Positions 39,335 to 48,410 of a stretch of DNA of 64,000 bases are shown piece by piece; the stretch's first letter is position 1, and each line of letters starts with the position of its first letter. Under the pieces are notes generated by a model. That model saw nothing but the letters and a program-made list of their open reading frames with translations. It was not told the origin of the DNA and did no database searches. Source of the stretch: Photobacterium toruni (GTDB lineage: Bacteria > Pseudomonadota > Gammaproteobacteria > Enterobacterales > Vibrionaceae); NCBI RefSeq assembly GCF_024529955.1, contig NZ_AP024854.1, positions 1-64,000 of the forward strand, in the 5' to 3' direction. The translations under genes and the position numbers were made by a program.

Positions 39335-40480
39335 TTATTGTGACTGAGTGGCAGTTACTGGTGTTGGTTCAACGACAACCCCTGGGCGGATTTTCTGTAA
39401 GCCATCCACAATAACTTGGTCGCCATCTTTAAGTCCGCTAGTAATACGCCATTGATGATCAATTGCTTCTGCTGTGGTCACCATGCGTGATTCAACTTTA
39501 TTGCCAGCACCAACAACCATCGTAGTGGCTTGGCCTTTACTGTTACGGGTAATCGCTTTTTGTGGAATTAATATGGCTTTAGGATCTGTGCCTGTGTTTA
39601 GGACTGCACGAACATACATTCCTGGCAATAAGACGCCATCTGGATTGGGGAATTCAGCTCGTAGCGTAACTGAGCCGGTGTTGGGATCGACATTCACTTC
39701 AGCGAACTGTAGCTTGCCGTGATGAGAGTAAACGGTACCATCTTCAAGGATTAACTCGACGTCAGCATTATCACTGGCCTTTAGTTCGCCTTGCTTTAAC
39801 GCAGATTTCAGGCGTAATAGCTGAGTACTTGATTGAGCGATATCAACATTAATGGGATCAAGTTGTTGGATAGTGGCTAGTACTTGCGCTTGCCCCGCAC
39901 TGACTAATGCACCTGGTGTAACGGATGATTGACCAATACGACCCGCAATTGGTGCTTTAACTTTGGTATAATTAAGATCTATTTTAGCTTTGTTAACACT
40001 GGCCTTAGCGACTTCAATGCCAGCAAGAGCAACTTTGTATTTTGCTTGGTTATCATCATAGGTTTGTTTACTGATTGCGCCACGGTTAACCAATGTTTGG
40101 CTACGCTTAGCAAGTGCTTGAGCAGAATCTAGGTTAGCTTGTGCTTGAGCCAAACTGGCTTTAGCACTGAGATAAGCGGCGTTATAAGGGGCAGAATCAA
40201 TACTATATAATGATTCCCCTTTACGAACATCGCCACCTTCAGTAAAGCTACGCTCAGTAATAATACCTGATACTTGCGGACGAACCTCTGCTTCAAGATA
40301 GGCTTTACTACGACCAGGGAGTTCTACATGAATAGCTTGAGGGTGAGAACTAACAATCAATGTATCTACCGGTACACTTTTTGCTGCTTGTTGAGTTTGG
40401 TCTTTGGATGTGTTTTGGTCACAAGCTGATAGCCCTAGCGTTAAGCTGATAATGGTAGCAATGGCTGCGATTTTCCGCAT
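39335..40480 (-). CDS. AcrA-type periplasmic adaptor lipoprotein
   Basis: 381 residues. A signal peptide ends in the lipobox LSAC, giving a lipid-anchored mature protein at C20 with a DQNTS start. Adaptor features follow in order: lipoyl half RPQVSGIITERSFTEGGDVR, an alpha-hairpin rich in A, Q, S and K, the second lipoyl half KAPIAGRIGQSSVTPGALVS, then barrel and membrane-proximal domains ending in DGLQKIRPGVVVEP. It is co-transcribed with the AcrB-type pump. A perfect inverted repeat lies 30 bases upstream. Confidence 0.94.
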   Translation of the reverse strand: MRKIAAIATIISLTLGLSACDQNTSKDQTQQAAKSVPVDTLIVSSHPQAIHVELPGRSKAYLEAEVRPQVSGIITERSFTEGGDVRKGESLYSIDSAPYNAAYLSAKASLAQAQANLDSAQALAKRSQTLVNRGAISKQTYDDNQAKYKVALAGIEVAKASVNKAKIDLNYTKVKAPIAGRIGQSSVTPGALVSAGQAQVLATIQQLDPINVDIAQSSTQLLRLKSALKQGELKASDNADVELILEDGTVYSHHGKLQFAEVNVDPNTGSVTLRAEFPNPDGVLLPGMYVRAVLNTGTDPKAILIPQKAITRNSKGQATTMVVGAGNKVESRMVTTAEAIDHQWRITSGLKDGDQVIVDGLQKIRPGVVVEPTPVTATQSQ

Positions 40481-40788
40481 GAAATCTCCTAAATTTAAGC
40501 AATATAAGCGCTGTTAAATATTTAATTAATTATTTAACAGTAATGTAACGTTTATTTGCTGTTTTGTAATCAACATTTACTCTGATTTAGAATCGAGTTC
40601 TATTTGCTCTGATTTATTTTAGACCTTATGTAATCGATTAATTTTAAATCGACTATTTAAGTTGTTTAAATAATGAAACTGCAACAAATGTTGATGGATG
40701 GTGAAAGCACTATTCCATGTAAAGTGAATAGATTTGTAATTAAAGCGCGTCAACATGCGCTCAATTTTTAATGACGTCAGGATAACTA
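40481..40788. other. Divergent intergenic region between the acrAB-like operon and rep
   Basis: 308 AT-rich bases. Besides the inverted repeat at 40511-40540 I see no convincing structure; promoters for both divergent genes must lie here. TCAGGATAACTA just before the rep ATG supplies its ribosome site. Confidence 0.4.
40511..40540. promoter_or_regulatory. Perfect inverted repeat upstream of the acrAB-like operon
   Basis: CTGTTAAATA (40511-40520) and TATTTAACAG (40531-40540) are exact complements separated by ten bases of A and T. The spacing puts the half-site centres 20 bases apart, two helical turns, suiting a dimeric regulator. It is within 60 bases of the adaptor start. Confidence 0.6.
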
Positions 40789-42804
40789 ATGAAACTGAAC
40801 CCAAGGCAAACAGAAGCAGTTAAATACGTTTCCGGGCCGTGCTTAGTCTTGGCTGGAGCCGGATCGGGTAAGACGCGTGTAATTACCAATAAAATCGCTT
40901 ATTTAGTGCAAAAGTGTGACTATAAAGCACGTAATATTGCAGCGTTAACCTTTACCAACAAAGCAGCACGTGAAATGAAAGAACGTGTTGGTCAAACATT
41001 AGGTCGTCAAGAATCCAAAGGGTTGATGGTGTCAACTTTCCATACTTTGGGGCTTAATATTGTGCGTCGAGAGTGTAAATATTTAGGTTTAAAGGCCAAT
41101 TTTTCATTATTTGACGATCAAGATCAGATGGCGTTATTGAAAGAATTAACCGAAGAAGAACTTGACGGTGATAAAGATTTATTAAAGCAATTACAGTCAA
41201 CCATTTCAAATTGGAAAAATGACATGTTATCGCCAGTTGATGCTGCTGGCCGCGCACAAACTGAGCGTGATCAATTGTTTGCCCATTGCTATGAAATGTA
41301 CCAACGTCAAATGAAAGCTTATAACGCCCTAGATTTTGATGATCTGATTTTAATGCCAGTGTTGTTGCTGCGCGATAATCAAGAGGTACGTCAGCGGTGG
41401 CAAAATCGCATTCGTTATTTGCTGGTGGATGAGTACCAAGATACCAATACTAGCCAATATTTATTTGTGAAGTTATTGGTTGGTGAACGGGCGCGATTTA
41501 CAGTAGTAGGTGATGATGATCAGTCAATTTATTCGTGGCGTGGTGCACAGCCCGAAAATTTAGCCTTACTTAATAAAGACTTCCCTAATCTTAAAGTGGT
41601 TAAGCTTGAGCAAAATTACCGCTCAACCAGTCGTATTCTACGAACTGCCAATATTCTTATTGCTAATAACCCCCACTTATTTGAAAAAGCACTGTTTTCT
41701 GCAATCCCTGATGGGGCGATGTTGAAAGTGTTGACCGCTAAAAATGAAGAGCATGAAGCCGAAAAAGTCGTTGGTGAATTGATCGCGCATCGATTTATGA
41801 ATAACACCGCTTATAAAGATTATGCGATTTTATACCGCGGCAATCACCAGTCGCGATTATTTGAAAAAGCGTTAATGCAAAACCGAATTCCCTATAAGAT
41901 TTCTGGTGGCACCTCATTTTTCTCACGGGTTGAAATCAAAGATATGATGGCGTATTTACGTGTATTAACTAACCCTGATGACGACAATGCTTTTTTACGG
42001 ATAGTGAACACACCACGTCGTGAAATTGGCCCAGTTACCCTCGAAAAGTTGGGAACATACGCTAATATGCGGGGGAAAAGTTTGTTTGCTGCCAGTTTTG
42101 AAATGGGGCTTGAACAGCATCTTTCTGGGCGAGGTTTGGAGTCATTACAGCGCTTTACTCATTGGATTAATCAGCTAACAGATAATGCTGAACGGGGCGA
42201 TACCGTGGCTGCTGTACGTCAGTTAGTGCGTGATATTCATTATGAAGATTGGCTTTATGAAACATCAGCGAGTCCAAAAGCGGCTGAAATGAGAATGAAA
42301 AATGTCTCTGATTTATACAGCTGGATCACTGCTGATTTAGAGGGCGATAACTACGATAATGAAGTTAAAACCCTTAAAGAAGTCGTGCAGCGGTTAACAT
42401 TGCGCGACATGATGGAGCGTGGTGAGGATGACAGCGATGCTGATCAAGTGCAGTTAATGACCTTGCACGCATCTAAAGGCTTGGAATTCCCTTATGTATT
42501 TTTGATTGGTACTGAAGAAGGTATTTTGCCGCATCAAACCAGTATTGATGAAGATAATGTTGATGAAGAGCGTCGCCTTGCTTATGTTGGAATCACTCGC
42601 GCGCAACGAGAGCTAACGTTCACGCTATGTAAAGAGCGTCGTCAGTATGGTGAGTTAATTAAACCAGAACCCAGTCGCTTTTTATATGAGTTACCACAAG
42701 ATGATTTAGAGTGGGAAAGTGAGCGTAAACCCGTTACAGCTGAAGAGCGAATGCAAAAAGGTCAAGCCCATATTGCCAATATTCGTAATTTATTTAAGAA
42801 ATAA
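40789..42804 (+). CDS. rep: ATP-dependent DNA helicase Rep
   Basis: 671 residues (E. coli 673), a 3'-5' superfamily 1A helicase that helps the replisome pass protein roadblocks and restarts forks. Motif Q/Ia begins [11 protein letters not shown]; Walker A AGAGSGKT is at residues 22-29; motif II is [10 protein letters not shown], motif [17 protein letters not shown], motif IV LEQNYRS, motif [16 protein letters not shown] and motif [13 protein letters not shown]. All helicase motifs are intact. UvrD is similar, but length and the N-terminus favour Rep. It is a single gene after ilvYC, as in enterobacteria, although two RND operons intervene here. Confidence 0.95.
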   Translation: MKLNPRQTEAVKYVSGPCLVLAGAGSGKTRVITNKIAYLVQKCDYKARNIAALTFTNKAAREMKERVGQTLGRQESKGLMVSTFHTLGLNIVRRECKYLGLKANFSLFDDQDQMALLKELTEEELDGDKDLLKQLQSTISNWKNDMLSPVDAAGRAQTERDQLFAHCYEMYQRQMKAYNALDFDDLILMPVLLLRDNQEVRQRWQNRIRYLLVDEYQDTNTSQYLFVKLLVGERARFTVVGDDDQSIYSWRGAQPENLALLNKDFPNLKVVKLEQNYRSTSRILRTANILIANNPHLFEKALFSAIPDGAMLKVLTAKNEEHEAEKVVGELIAHRFMNNTAYKDYAILYRGNHQSRLFEKALMQNRIPYKISGGTSFFSRVEIKDMMAYLRVLTNPDDDNAFLRIVNTPRREIGPVTLEKLGTYANMRGKSLFAASFEMGLEQHLSGRGLESLQRFTHWINQLTDNAERGDTVAAVRQLVRDIHYEDWLYETSASPKAAEMRMKNVSDLYSWITADLEGDNYDNEVKTLKEVVQRLTLRDMMERGEDDSDADQVQLMTLHASKGLEFPYVFLIGTEEGILPHQTSIDEDNVDEERRLAYVGITRAQRELTFTLCKERRQYGELIKPEPSRFLYELPQDDLEWESERKPVTAEERMQKGQAHIANIRNLFKK

Positions 42805-42898
42805 CCAGTAGGGTAAGATTTACTTATAAAATAAGGGGGATTGCTCCCCTTTATTTATAATTCAATGGGCTTATTGCTAATCACTATATGAGACGGTT

Positions 42899-43309
42899 TT
42901 AATTAGGTTTTATCATATAGTTGATGGCCGCAATAATTTCCTCATCGCTGCAATCCATACAGGCCCCTTTTGCGGGCATAGCATTAAAGCCTTCAATAGC
43001 ATGCTTGGCGAGCACCGCATCACCTTGGCTTATGCGAGCAGCCCAATCATCAGCATTCCCTTTTTGTGGTGCGCCCATCAATCCAGAATTATGGCAAGAG
43101 GCACAATATTGGTCATAAATTGCTTGGCCTGTTCGTATTGACGTCGTGGCAGTAACAGGGGGTGGTGTTGATCCTTCGATATGTATATTACCTGTGGGTT
43201 TTATTCGATCATAGATAGCGGTTGCTGACATATCGGTTGCCATTGCTATGTTAGAGAAACCAACCCCAACAGCAATAGAAACGAGCCATTGTCGTAAAGA
43301 TAAATCCAT
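42899..43309 (-). CDS. Cytochrome c5-like monohaem protein
   Basis: 136 residues from the ATG at 43309, preceded by AGGTG; a longer in-frame reading to 43417 hides the signal peptide. The N-terminus LRQWLVSIAVGVGFSNIAMA is a Sec signal, so the protein is periplasmic or membrane-associated. Covalent haem is attached at CASCH (C69, C72, H73), with M111 in NAMPAKG as probable axial ligand; the extra pair C117/C120 is typical of class I cytochromes c5. It should carry electrons to a terminal oxidase or reductase. Single gene next to the tRNA cluster. Confidence 0.9.
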   Translation of the reverse strand: MDLSLRQWLVSIAVGVGFSNIAMATDMSATAIYDRIKPTGNIHIEGSTPPPVTATTSIRTGQAIYDQYCASCHNSGLMGAPQKGNADDWAARISQGDAVLAKHAIEGFNAMPAKGACMDCSDEEIIAAINYMIKPN

Positions 43310-43569
43310 TTTGAGCACCTTTATACATCCAATAAGAAGGGAAGAATAAAACTCGGCGTTAAATCGCCCGTTTAAGTTAGACTGATAGTAGATGTTGCAT
43401 TTTTGTAAGTATAGCAATTATGGTGAATGATCAAGGTCGATGTTACGTTGTGTATGATACGAATCAGCATCGATTTGTTGATAAATTCAGCGAGCAGAAC
43501 AAAAACAAAAAAAAACACTTGCCGAGTAGCGTTCTGATCCGTAATATTCACCTCCGTCGATAGGGCAAG

Positions 43570-43646
<77 letters not shown>

Positions 43647-43680
43647 TATCCGGTCGTATTGGCAAAGGTAATAAAACATT

Positions 43681-43757
43681 GGTGGCTATAGCTCAGTTGG
43701 TAGAGTCCCGGATTGTGATTCCGGTTGTCGCGAGTTCAAGCCTCGTTAGCCACCCCA
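43681..43757 (+). tRNA. tRNA-His (GTG), copy 1
   Basis: 77 bases including the extra 5' G (G-1) that pairs with C73 and identifies tRNA-His; the acceptor has eight pairs, GGTGGCTA with TAGCCACC. Anticodon GTG. Confidence 0.97.
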
Positions 43758-43835
43758 TATTATAATGTGTTGATCTCCCAGTCAGCATGTTGGCTTTTTA
43801 AAGCCCGCTTGTTTTACAAGCATACAGAATTTAGT

Positions 43836-43912
<77 letters not shown>

Positions 43913-43920
43913 CTTACAAT

Positions 43921-43997
43921 GGTGGCTATAGCTCAGTTGGTAGAGTCCCGGATTGTGATTCCGGTTGTCGCGAGTTCAAGCCTCGTTAGCCACCCCA
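43921..43997 (+). tRNA. tRNA-His (GTG), copy 2
   Basis: Identical over its whole length to copy 1 at 43681-43757, so the His-Pro pair has been duplicated in tandem. Confidence 0.97.
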
Positions 43998-44050
43998 TTA
44001 TTTAGGTTATCTTGTTAAGAGACCTTGGCCTTGTAAGCCTAAAACATTGT

Positions 44051-44127
<77 letters not shown>

Positions 44128-44135
44128 CCATTAAG

Positions 44136-44166
44136 AAACCTGAATCGAAAGATTCAGGTTTTTTTT
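44136..44166 (+). terminator. Terminator after tRNA-Pro copy 2
   Basis: AAACCTGAATC, loop GAAA, GATTCAGGTTT, then further T. The same terminator recurs exactly after each of the two following tRNA-like elements. Confidence 0.9.
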
Positions 44167-44179
44167 CGTCTATAGAAAA

Positions 44180-44278
44180 TGGTGAAGTGCGTAGTTTGGT
44201 AGTGCAGCTCTGATGTTAGGAATAGCGGACCAGAGGGTCGGGGGTTCCTGATATTAGACTCAAGCTCTTCACCGACCA
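44180..44278 (+). ncRNA. tRNA-Pro-derived tRNA-like RNA, copy A
   Basis: 99 bases clearly derived from tRNA-Pro. The acceptor TGGTGAA still pairs with TTCACCG (first pair U-G) and the discriminator plus CCA are kept. The D-arm region GTAGTTTGGTAG is recognisable. The anticodon arm is enlarged and has no normal loop: CTCTG (44208-44212) can pair with CAGAG (44231-44235) with GTT/GAC stacked inside. The T-arm is replaced by an insertion in which GGTC can pair with GACT. It cannot decode proline but could be cut by RNase P and end in CCA. Function unknown; a decayed pseudogene is the alternative. Confidence 0.55.
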
Positions 44279-44286
44279 CTATTAAG

Positions 44287-44317
44287 AAACCTGAATCGAA
44301 AGATTCAGGTTTTTTTT
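44287..44317 (+). terminator. Terminator after tRNA-like copy A
   Basis: Exact copy of the hairpin and T-run at 44136-44166. Confidence 0.88.
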
Positions 44318-44330
44318 CGTCTATAGAAAA

Positions 44331-44429
44331 TGGTGAAGTGCGTAGTTTGGTAGTGCAGCTCTGATGTCAGAAATAGCGGACCAGAGGGTTGGGGGTTCCC
44401 GATATTAGACTCAAGCTCTTCACCGACCA
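44331..44429 (+). ncRNA. tRNA-Pro-derived tRNA-like RNA, copy B
   Basis: 99 bases, 95 identical to copy A at a period of 151 bases. The four differences are all transitions. One changes GTT to GTC inside the enlarged anticodon arm, turning a U-G pair with GAC into C-G; another changes GGTC to GGTT, turning a C-G pair with GACT into U-G. The other two fall in unpaired positions of my hand fold. Acceptor stem and CCA are unchanged. This pattern hints at structural constraint, though two informative changes are few. Confidence 0.55.
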
Positions 44430-44437
44430 CTATTAAG

Positions 44438-44468
44438 AAACCTGAATCGAAAGATTCAGGTTTTTTTT
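44438..44468 (+). terminator. Terminator after tRNA-like copy B
   Basis: Third exact copy of the tRNA-Pro terminator, with eight T. Confidence 0.88.
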
Positions 44469-44481
44469 CGTCTATCTTAGC

Positions 44482-44968
44482 TGATGAGAAAACAGTTCAA
44501 ATATACTGTGAAGGCTATTGGTTTAAATTGTGCACTCTTGAATAATGACAGATACATTCACTAATCTTTTTATATTTAAGGGCTGTTTTATCTAGTTATC
44601 TTAAAATTAACGATATTTTGTTTAATAAATGTTAATTTGTGTTTTATTGAGTGGTGATATTTTATTCATGTAATGATTTTTAATTATTTATAGATGGTTG
44701 ATTTAATATCTGATTTTTTGGTTGTGTTTATTGATATTCAAGAGGTTGTGAATATAAGTTTCGTTAGTGTTCTATTGTTTTGTTATGCAGTTAGGTGAAA
44801 TAAATATGCGATAAATATAATTAATGATGGTTTTTTACTTTGTGTTGTTGCTTTTTTGTAATATTTTTGACAGATTGAATGGAAGGCATGCAATCAGACA
44901 ATAGTATTGGCATGAAAAGGATTTAATTTTTCAGATCGGCAGGATGCTGCTAGTAGTGGAGTCTGACA
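44482..44968. other. AT-rich intergenic region upstream of the ABC transporter operon
   Basis: 487 bases, very rich in T and A. No ORF beyond about 15 codons with a ribosome site, and no strong hairpin. It must contain the promoter of the ABC operon; GTGGAG at 44956-44961 gives the ribosome site for the first gene. Confidence 0.5.
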
Positions 44969-46687
44969 ATGGCATTATTAGAAGTAAAAAATTTACGAAT
45001 AGAATATCCCTCGCGTCATGGTACACATGCTGCGGTAAAATCTCTGTCGTTCACCATTGATCGTGGTGAAATTGTGGGCGTTGTTGGTGAATCTGGCGCA
45101 GGTAAATCGACGGTAGGTAATGCCGTGATTGATTTATTAAGCCCCCCTGGACAAATTGCTAATGGTGAGGTTTTTCTCGATGGCACTAAAATATCAGGTT
45201 TAAGCGCCGATAAAATGCGTCAAGTTCGAGGTTCAAAAATTGGGTTTATTTTTCAAGATCCAATGACCTCATTAAATCCATTATTTACGGTTGAGCAGCA
45301 ATTAACTGAAACCATAGTGACTAATTTACATGTTTCATCATCTGATGCACTTAAACGGGCATTAGTGTTGATGGAGCAGGTCGGTATTCCAGAGCCACAA
45401 CTGCGAATTAAACAATATCCTCATCAATTTTCTGGTGGTATGCGACAACGGGTAGTTATCGCGATTGCGTTGGCGGGTGAGCCTGATTTAATTATTGCCG
45501 ATGAACCGACCACTGCACTCGATGTTTCGATTCAAGATCAAATTCTAACTTTGATTCGTGATTTATGCGTGCAGAAAAATGTTGGTTGTATGCTGGTGAC
45601 TCATGATATGGGCGTGGTCTCAAATGTCACTGATCGCGTCGCGGTTATGTATCGCGGCGACTTAGTTGAAATGGGGACCACTGAGCAAGTCTTACAACGA
45701 CCACAACATCCTTACACTCAAAGTTTAATCTCGGCAGTACCGCGCTCTGATATCAAACTAAAACGATTTCCGTTAGTGACATATATTGAAGATGTTCAAC
45801 AAGCACCTGTATTAGATGTCAAAAATCATTGGCTAGGACAAAGCCAAGATCAGCGTACTTACCAAGGTGCATTGCTTGAGGTTGCCAACGTTAACTTACG
45901 TTTTATTACTAAAGATTCATTGTTTGAAAGTCGACGTGAATATGTCCAAGCCAATAATGATGTCAGTTTTCATATTGCCGAAGGTGAAACCTTTGGTTTA
46001 GTGGGAGAATCAGGTTCGGGTAAATCAACCATTGCGCGGGTTATTGCCGGTTTATATCCGCCAAATAGTGGCACAGTACGGTTTGAAGGGATTGATCTTA
46101 CTGCCTTAAAAAGTGAGGCACAACGCCGTCCTTTGCGTCGTCAAATGCAAATGGTATTTCAAAACCCTTATACCTCAATGAATCCAAGAATGCGTATTTT
46201 TGACATTATTGCTGAGCCAATTCGATTTCATAAATTAACTAAAAATGAAGCGCAAACTCGGCAAATAGTGAATGATTTATTGGATCATGTTGGTTTAGGG
46301 CGTGCCGCTGGAATTAAATATCCTCATGAATTTTCTGGTGGCCAACGCCAGCGGATCTCGATTGCGCGCGCACTGGCAACTCGACCGCGATTATTAATTT
46401 GTGATGAGCCAACCTCGGCACTGGATGTTTCAGTACAAGCACAAATTTTGAATCTATTAAAAGATCTACAAGATGAGCTTAATTTGACGATGTTATTTAT
46501 TAGTCACGATTTACCCGTGATCCGTCAAATGTGTGATCGCATTGGGGTGATGCAACAAGGGACATTGTTAGAAGTCGCTCCTACAGAGCAATTATTTACC
46601 GCACCACAACATCAATATAGTCAGCATTTGATTTCACTAATGCCAGAGTTTAAAGGATTAGCAGTTAAACCGCTGCAACGCGCTTAA
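44969..46687 (+). CDS. Peptide-type ABC transporter, fused double ATPase
   Basis: 572 residues with two complete nucleotide-binding domains, equivalent to DppD and DppF fused end to end (as in GsiA or YejF). Domain 1: Walker A GESGAGKST (40-48), signature FSGGMRQR, Walker B LIIADEPTTALD. Domain 2: Walker A GESGSGKST (about 346-354), signature FSGGQRQR, Walker B LLICDEPTSALD. Each has the oligopeptide-specific C-terminal extension (QHPYTQSLISAVP and QHQYSQHLISLMP). It powers the importer formed with the binding protein and two permeases downstream. All catalytic motifs intact. Confidence 0.94.
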   Translation: MALLEVKNLRIEYPSRHGTHAAVKSLSFTIDRGEIVGVVGESGAGKSTVGNAVIDLLSPPGQIANGEVFLDGTKISGLSADKMRQVRGSKIGFIFQDPMTSLNPLFTVEQQLTETIVTNLHVSSSDALKRALVLMEQVGIPEPQLRIKQYPHQFSGGMRQRVVIAIALAGEPDLIIADEPTTALDVSIQDQILTLIRDLCVQKNVGCMLVTHDMGVVSNVTDRVAVMYRGDLVEMGTTEQVLQRPQHPYTQSLISAVPRSDIKLKRFPLVTYIEDVQQAPVLDVKNHWLGQSQDQRTYQGALLEVANVNLRFITKDSLFESRREYVQANNDVSFHIAEGETFGLVGESGSGKSTIARVIAGLYPPNSGTVRFEGIDLTALKSEAQRRPLRRQMQMVFQNPYTSMNPRMRIFDIIAEPIRFHKLTKNEAQTRQIVNDLLDHVGLGRAAGIKYPHEFSGGQRQRISIARALATRPRLLICDEPTSALDVSVQAQILNLLKDLQDELNLTMLFISHDLPVIRQMCDRIGVMQQGTLLEVAPTEQLFTAPQHQYSQHLISLMPEFKGLAVKPLQRA

Positions 46688-46755
46688 TGTGTTGTTATGA
46701 GTGAAAAATGAAATAAAGACTGAGCGAAGGCGCTTAGGCATAAAGGAGTTATGCA

Positions 46756-48315
46756 ATGAAAACCATCAAGAATAAATTAGCGCTAGCATTGGTTGCTGCG
46801 GGGTTAAGTTTTAGTGTGACGGCCGCAGATTTAAAGCTTGGTTACGCGTCTGATCCAGTATCACTTGATCCTCATGAGCAACTGTCTGGCGGCACGTTGC
46901 AGTTATCACATATGGTATTTGATCCATTAGTGCGCTTTACTCAAAAAATGGATTTTGAACTACGGTTGGCACAAAGTTGGCAGCGTATTGATGCCAATAC
47001 GTTTCGATTTACATTACGCCAAGGGGTGAAGTTCCACTCAGGTAATCCGCTAACGGCTGATGATGTGATTTGGACCTTTAATCGCCTGCAATCATCACCT
47101 GATTTTAAAGCGATTTTTGAACCGTATTCAGAGATGAAAAAGGTTGATGATTATACTGTCGATATTATCTCTAAAGGCGCTTATCCATTGGTTCTTCAAA
47201 CTGCGACCTACATTTTCCCAATGGATAGTAAGTTCTATAGCGGTAAGACTGCAGATGGTAAAGATAAAGCCGAAGTAGCTAAACACGGTAATTCATTTGC
47301 TTCAAGCCACATGTCAGGTACAGGTCCATTTACAGTGACTCAACGTGAGCAAGGGGTAAAAGTTGAATTTACGCGCTTTGCTGGTTATTGGGATACGGCT
47401 TCAAAAGGTAACGTTGATACCATCACGCTATTACCAATCAAAGAAGATGCAACCCGTGTTGCGGCATTACTTTCTGGTGGTGTCGATATGATTGACCATG
47501 TTGCACCTAATGATCATAAGCGTCTTAAGAGTGCTGCTGGGGTTGAGTTAGTTACATTACCTGGAACACGTTTGATCTCATTTCAAATGAACCAAAATAG
47601 TAATGAAGCGCTTAAAGATGTCCGTGTTCGTCAAGCGATTGTGCATGCGATTAATAATGAAGGCATCGTTAAAAAGATCATGAAAGGGTTTGCAACCGCA
47701 GCAGGGCAACAAAGTCCAGCGGGTTATCAAGGTCATGATAGTGAGTTAGTGCCTCGTTATGATGTGAAGCAAGCTAAACAGTTAATGAAAGATGCGGGTT
47801 ACGAAAAAGGCTTTACATTGACGATGCTGGCGCCAAATAACCGTTATGTGAATGATGCTAAAATTGCTCAAGCAACCGCTGCAATGCTGTCGAAAATTGG
47901 GATTAAGGTTGATCTGAAAACGCTACCTAAGGCGCAGTACTGGCCTGAATTTGATAAATGTGCTGCTGATATGATGATGATTGGTTGGCATGCTGATACC
48001 GAAGATTCAGCGAATATGACTGAATTTTTAACCATGACTCGCAACGAAGAAACAGGTAAAGGTCAATATAACTGTGGTTTCTATTCTAACCCTGAAGTGG
48101 ATAAGTTAGTGACCGCGGCTAACGTAGAAACTGATCCGGCAAAGCGGATTGCAATGCTGAAACAAATTGAAGTCACGCTTTATAACGATGCGGCATTTGT
48201 ACCATTACATTGGCAGAGTACTGCTTGGGGAGCGCGTGATAATGTTCATGCAGATGCGATCGTTAACGCAATGGAAATGCCCTATTTTGGCGACCTTGTT
48301 GTCGATGAGAAATAA
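46756..48315 (+). CDS. Periplasmic solute-binding protein, peptide/nickel family (SBP_bac_5)
   Basis: 519 residues. A Sec signal peptide (NKLALALVAAGLSFSVTAA) is cleaved after AA, releasing a periplasmic protein. Family features: SDPVSLDPHE near the mature start, FDPLVRFTQKMDFELRLAQSW and FTLRQGVKFHSGNPLTADDVIWTF. Likely ligands are di- or oligopeptides, glutathione or related compounds; sequence alone does not decide. GGAG precedes the ATG. A hairpin terminator after the gene probably gives more binding protein than permease. Confidence 0.93.
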   Translation: MKTIKNKLALALVAAGLSFSVTAADLKLGYASDPVSLDPHEQLSGGTLQLSHMVFDPLVRFTQKMDFELRLAQSWQRIDANTFRFTLRQGVKFHSGNPLTADDVIWTFNRLQSSPDFKAIFEPYSEMKKVDDYTVDIISKGAYPLVLQTATYIFPMDSKFYSGKTADGKDKAEVAKHGNSFASSHMSGTGPFTVTQREQGVKVEFTRFAGYWDTASKGNVDTITLLPIKEDATRVAALLSGGVDMIDHVAPNDHKRLKSAAGVELVTLPGTRLISFQMNQNSNEALKDVRVRQAIVHAINNEGIVKKIMKGFATAAGQQSPAGYQGHDSELVPRYDVKQAKQLMKDAGYEKGFTLTMLAPNNRYVNDAKIAQATAAMLSKIGIKVDLKTLPKAQYWPEFDKCAADMMMIGWHADTEDSANMTEFLTMTRNEETGKGQYNCGFYSNPEVDKLVTAANVETDPAKRIAMLKQIEVTLYNDAAFVPLHWQSTAWGARDNVHADAIVNAMEMPYFGDLVVDEK

Positions 48316-48352
48316 TAATTAATTAGCCATTAATCATATAGCTAAGCATGAG

Positions 48353-48383
48353 TGCCGAGGCTGGTTTGCTTCGGCATTTTTTT
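48353..48383 (+). terminator. Intra-operon attenuating terminator after the binding-protein gene
   Basis: TGCCGAGGC and GCTTCGGCA pair (one G-U) around TGGTTT and are followed by seven T. It lies between the binding protein and the first permease, where partial termination is common. Confidence 0.75.
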
Positions 48384-48410
48384 CAGGATGAAATTTAAAA
48401 GGGGCAGGGA

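Larger units (their letters stand above)
44180..44481 (+). repeat. Two tandem 151-bp units, each a tRNA-like element plus terminator
   Basis: Units start at 44180 and 44331. Each holds the 99-base element, a short linker, the terminator and the TCGTCTAT tail. The parent unit is tRNA-Pro copy 2 with its own terminator (44051-44179, 129 bases). Confidence 0.85.

Noticed and set aside
44136..44468. Regularly spaced identical 31-base repeats resembling a CRISPR array
   Set aside because: The repeats are rho-independent terminators and the sequences between them are near-identical tRNA-like elements, not unique spacers. No cas genes are present.
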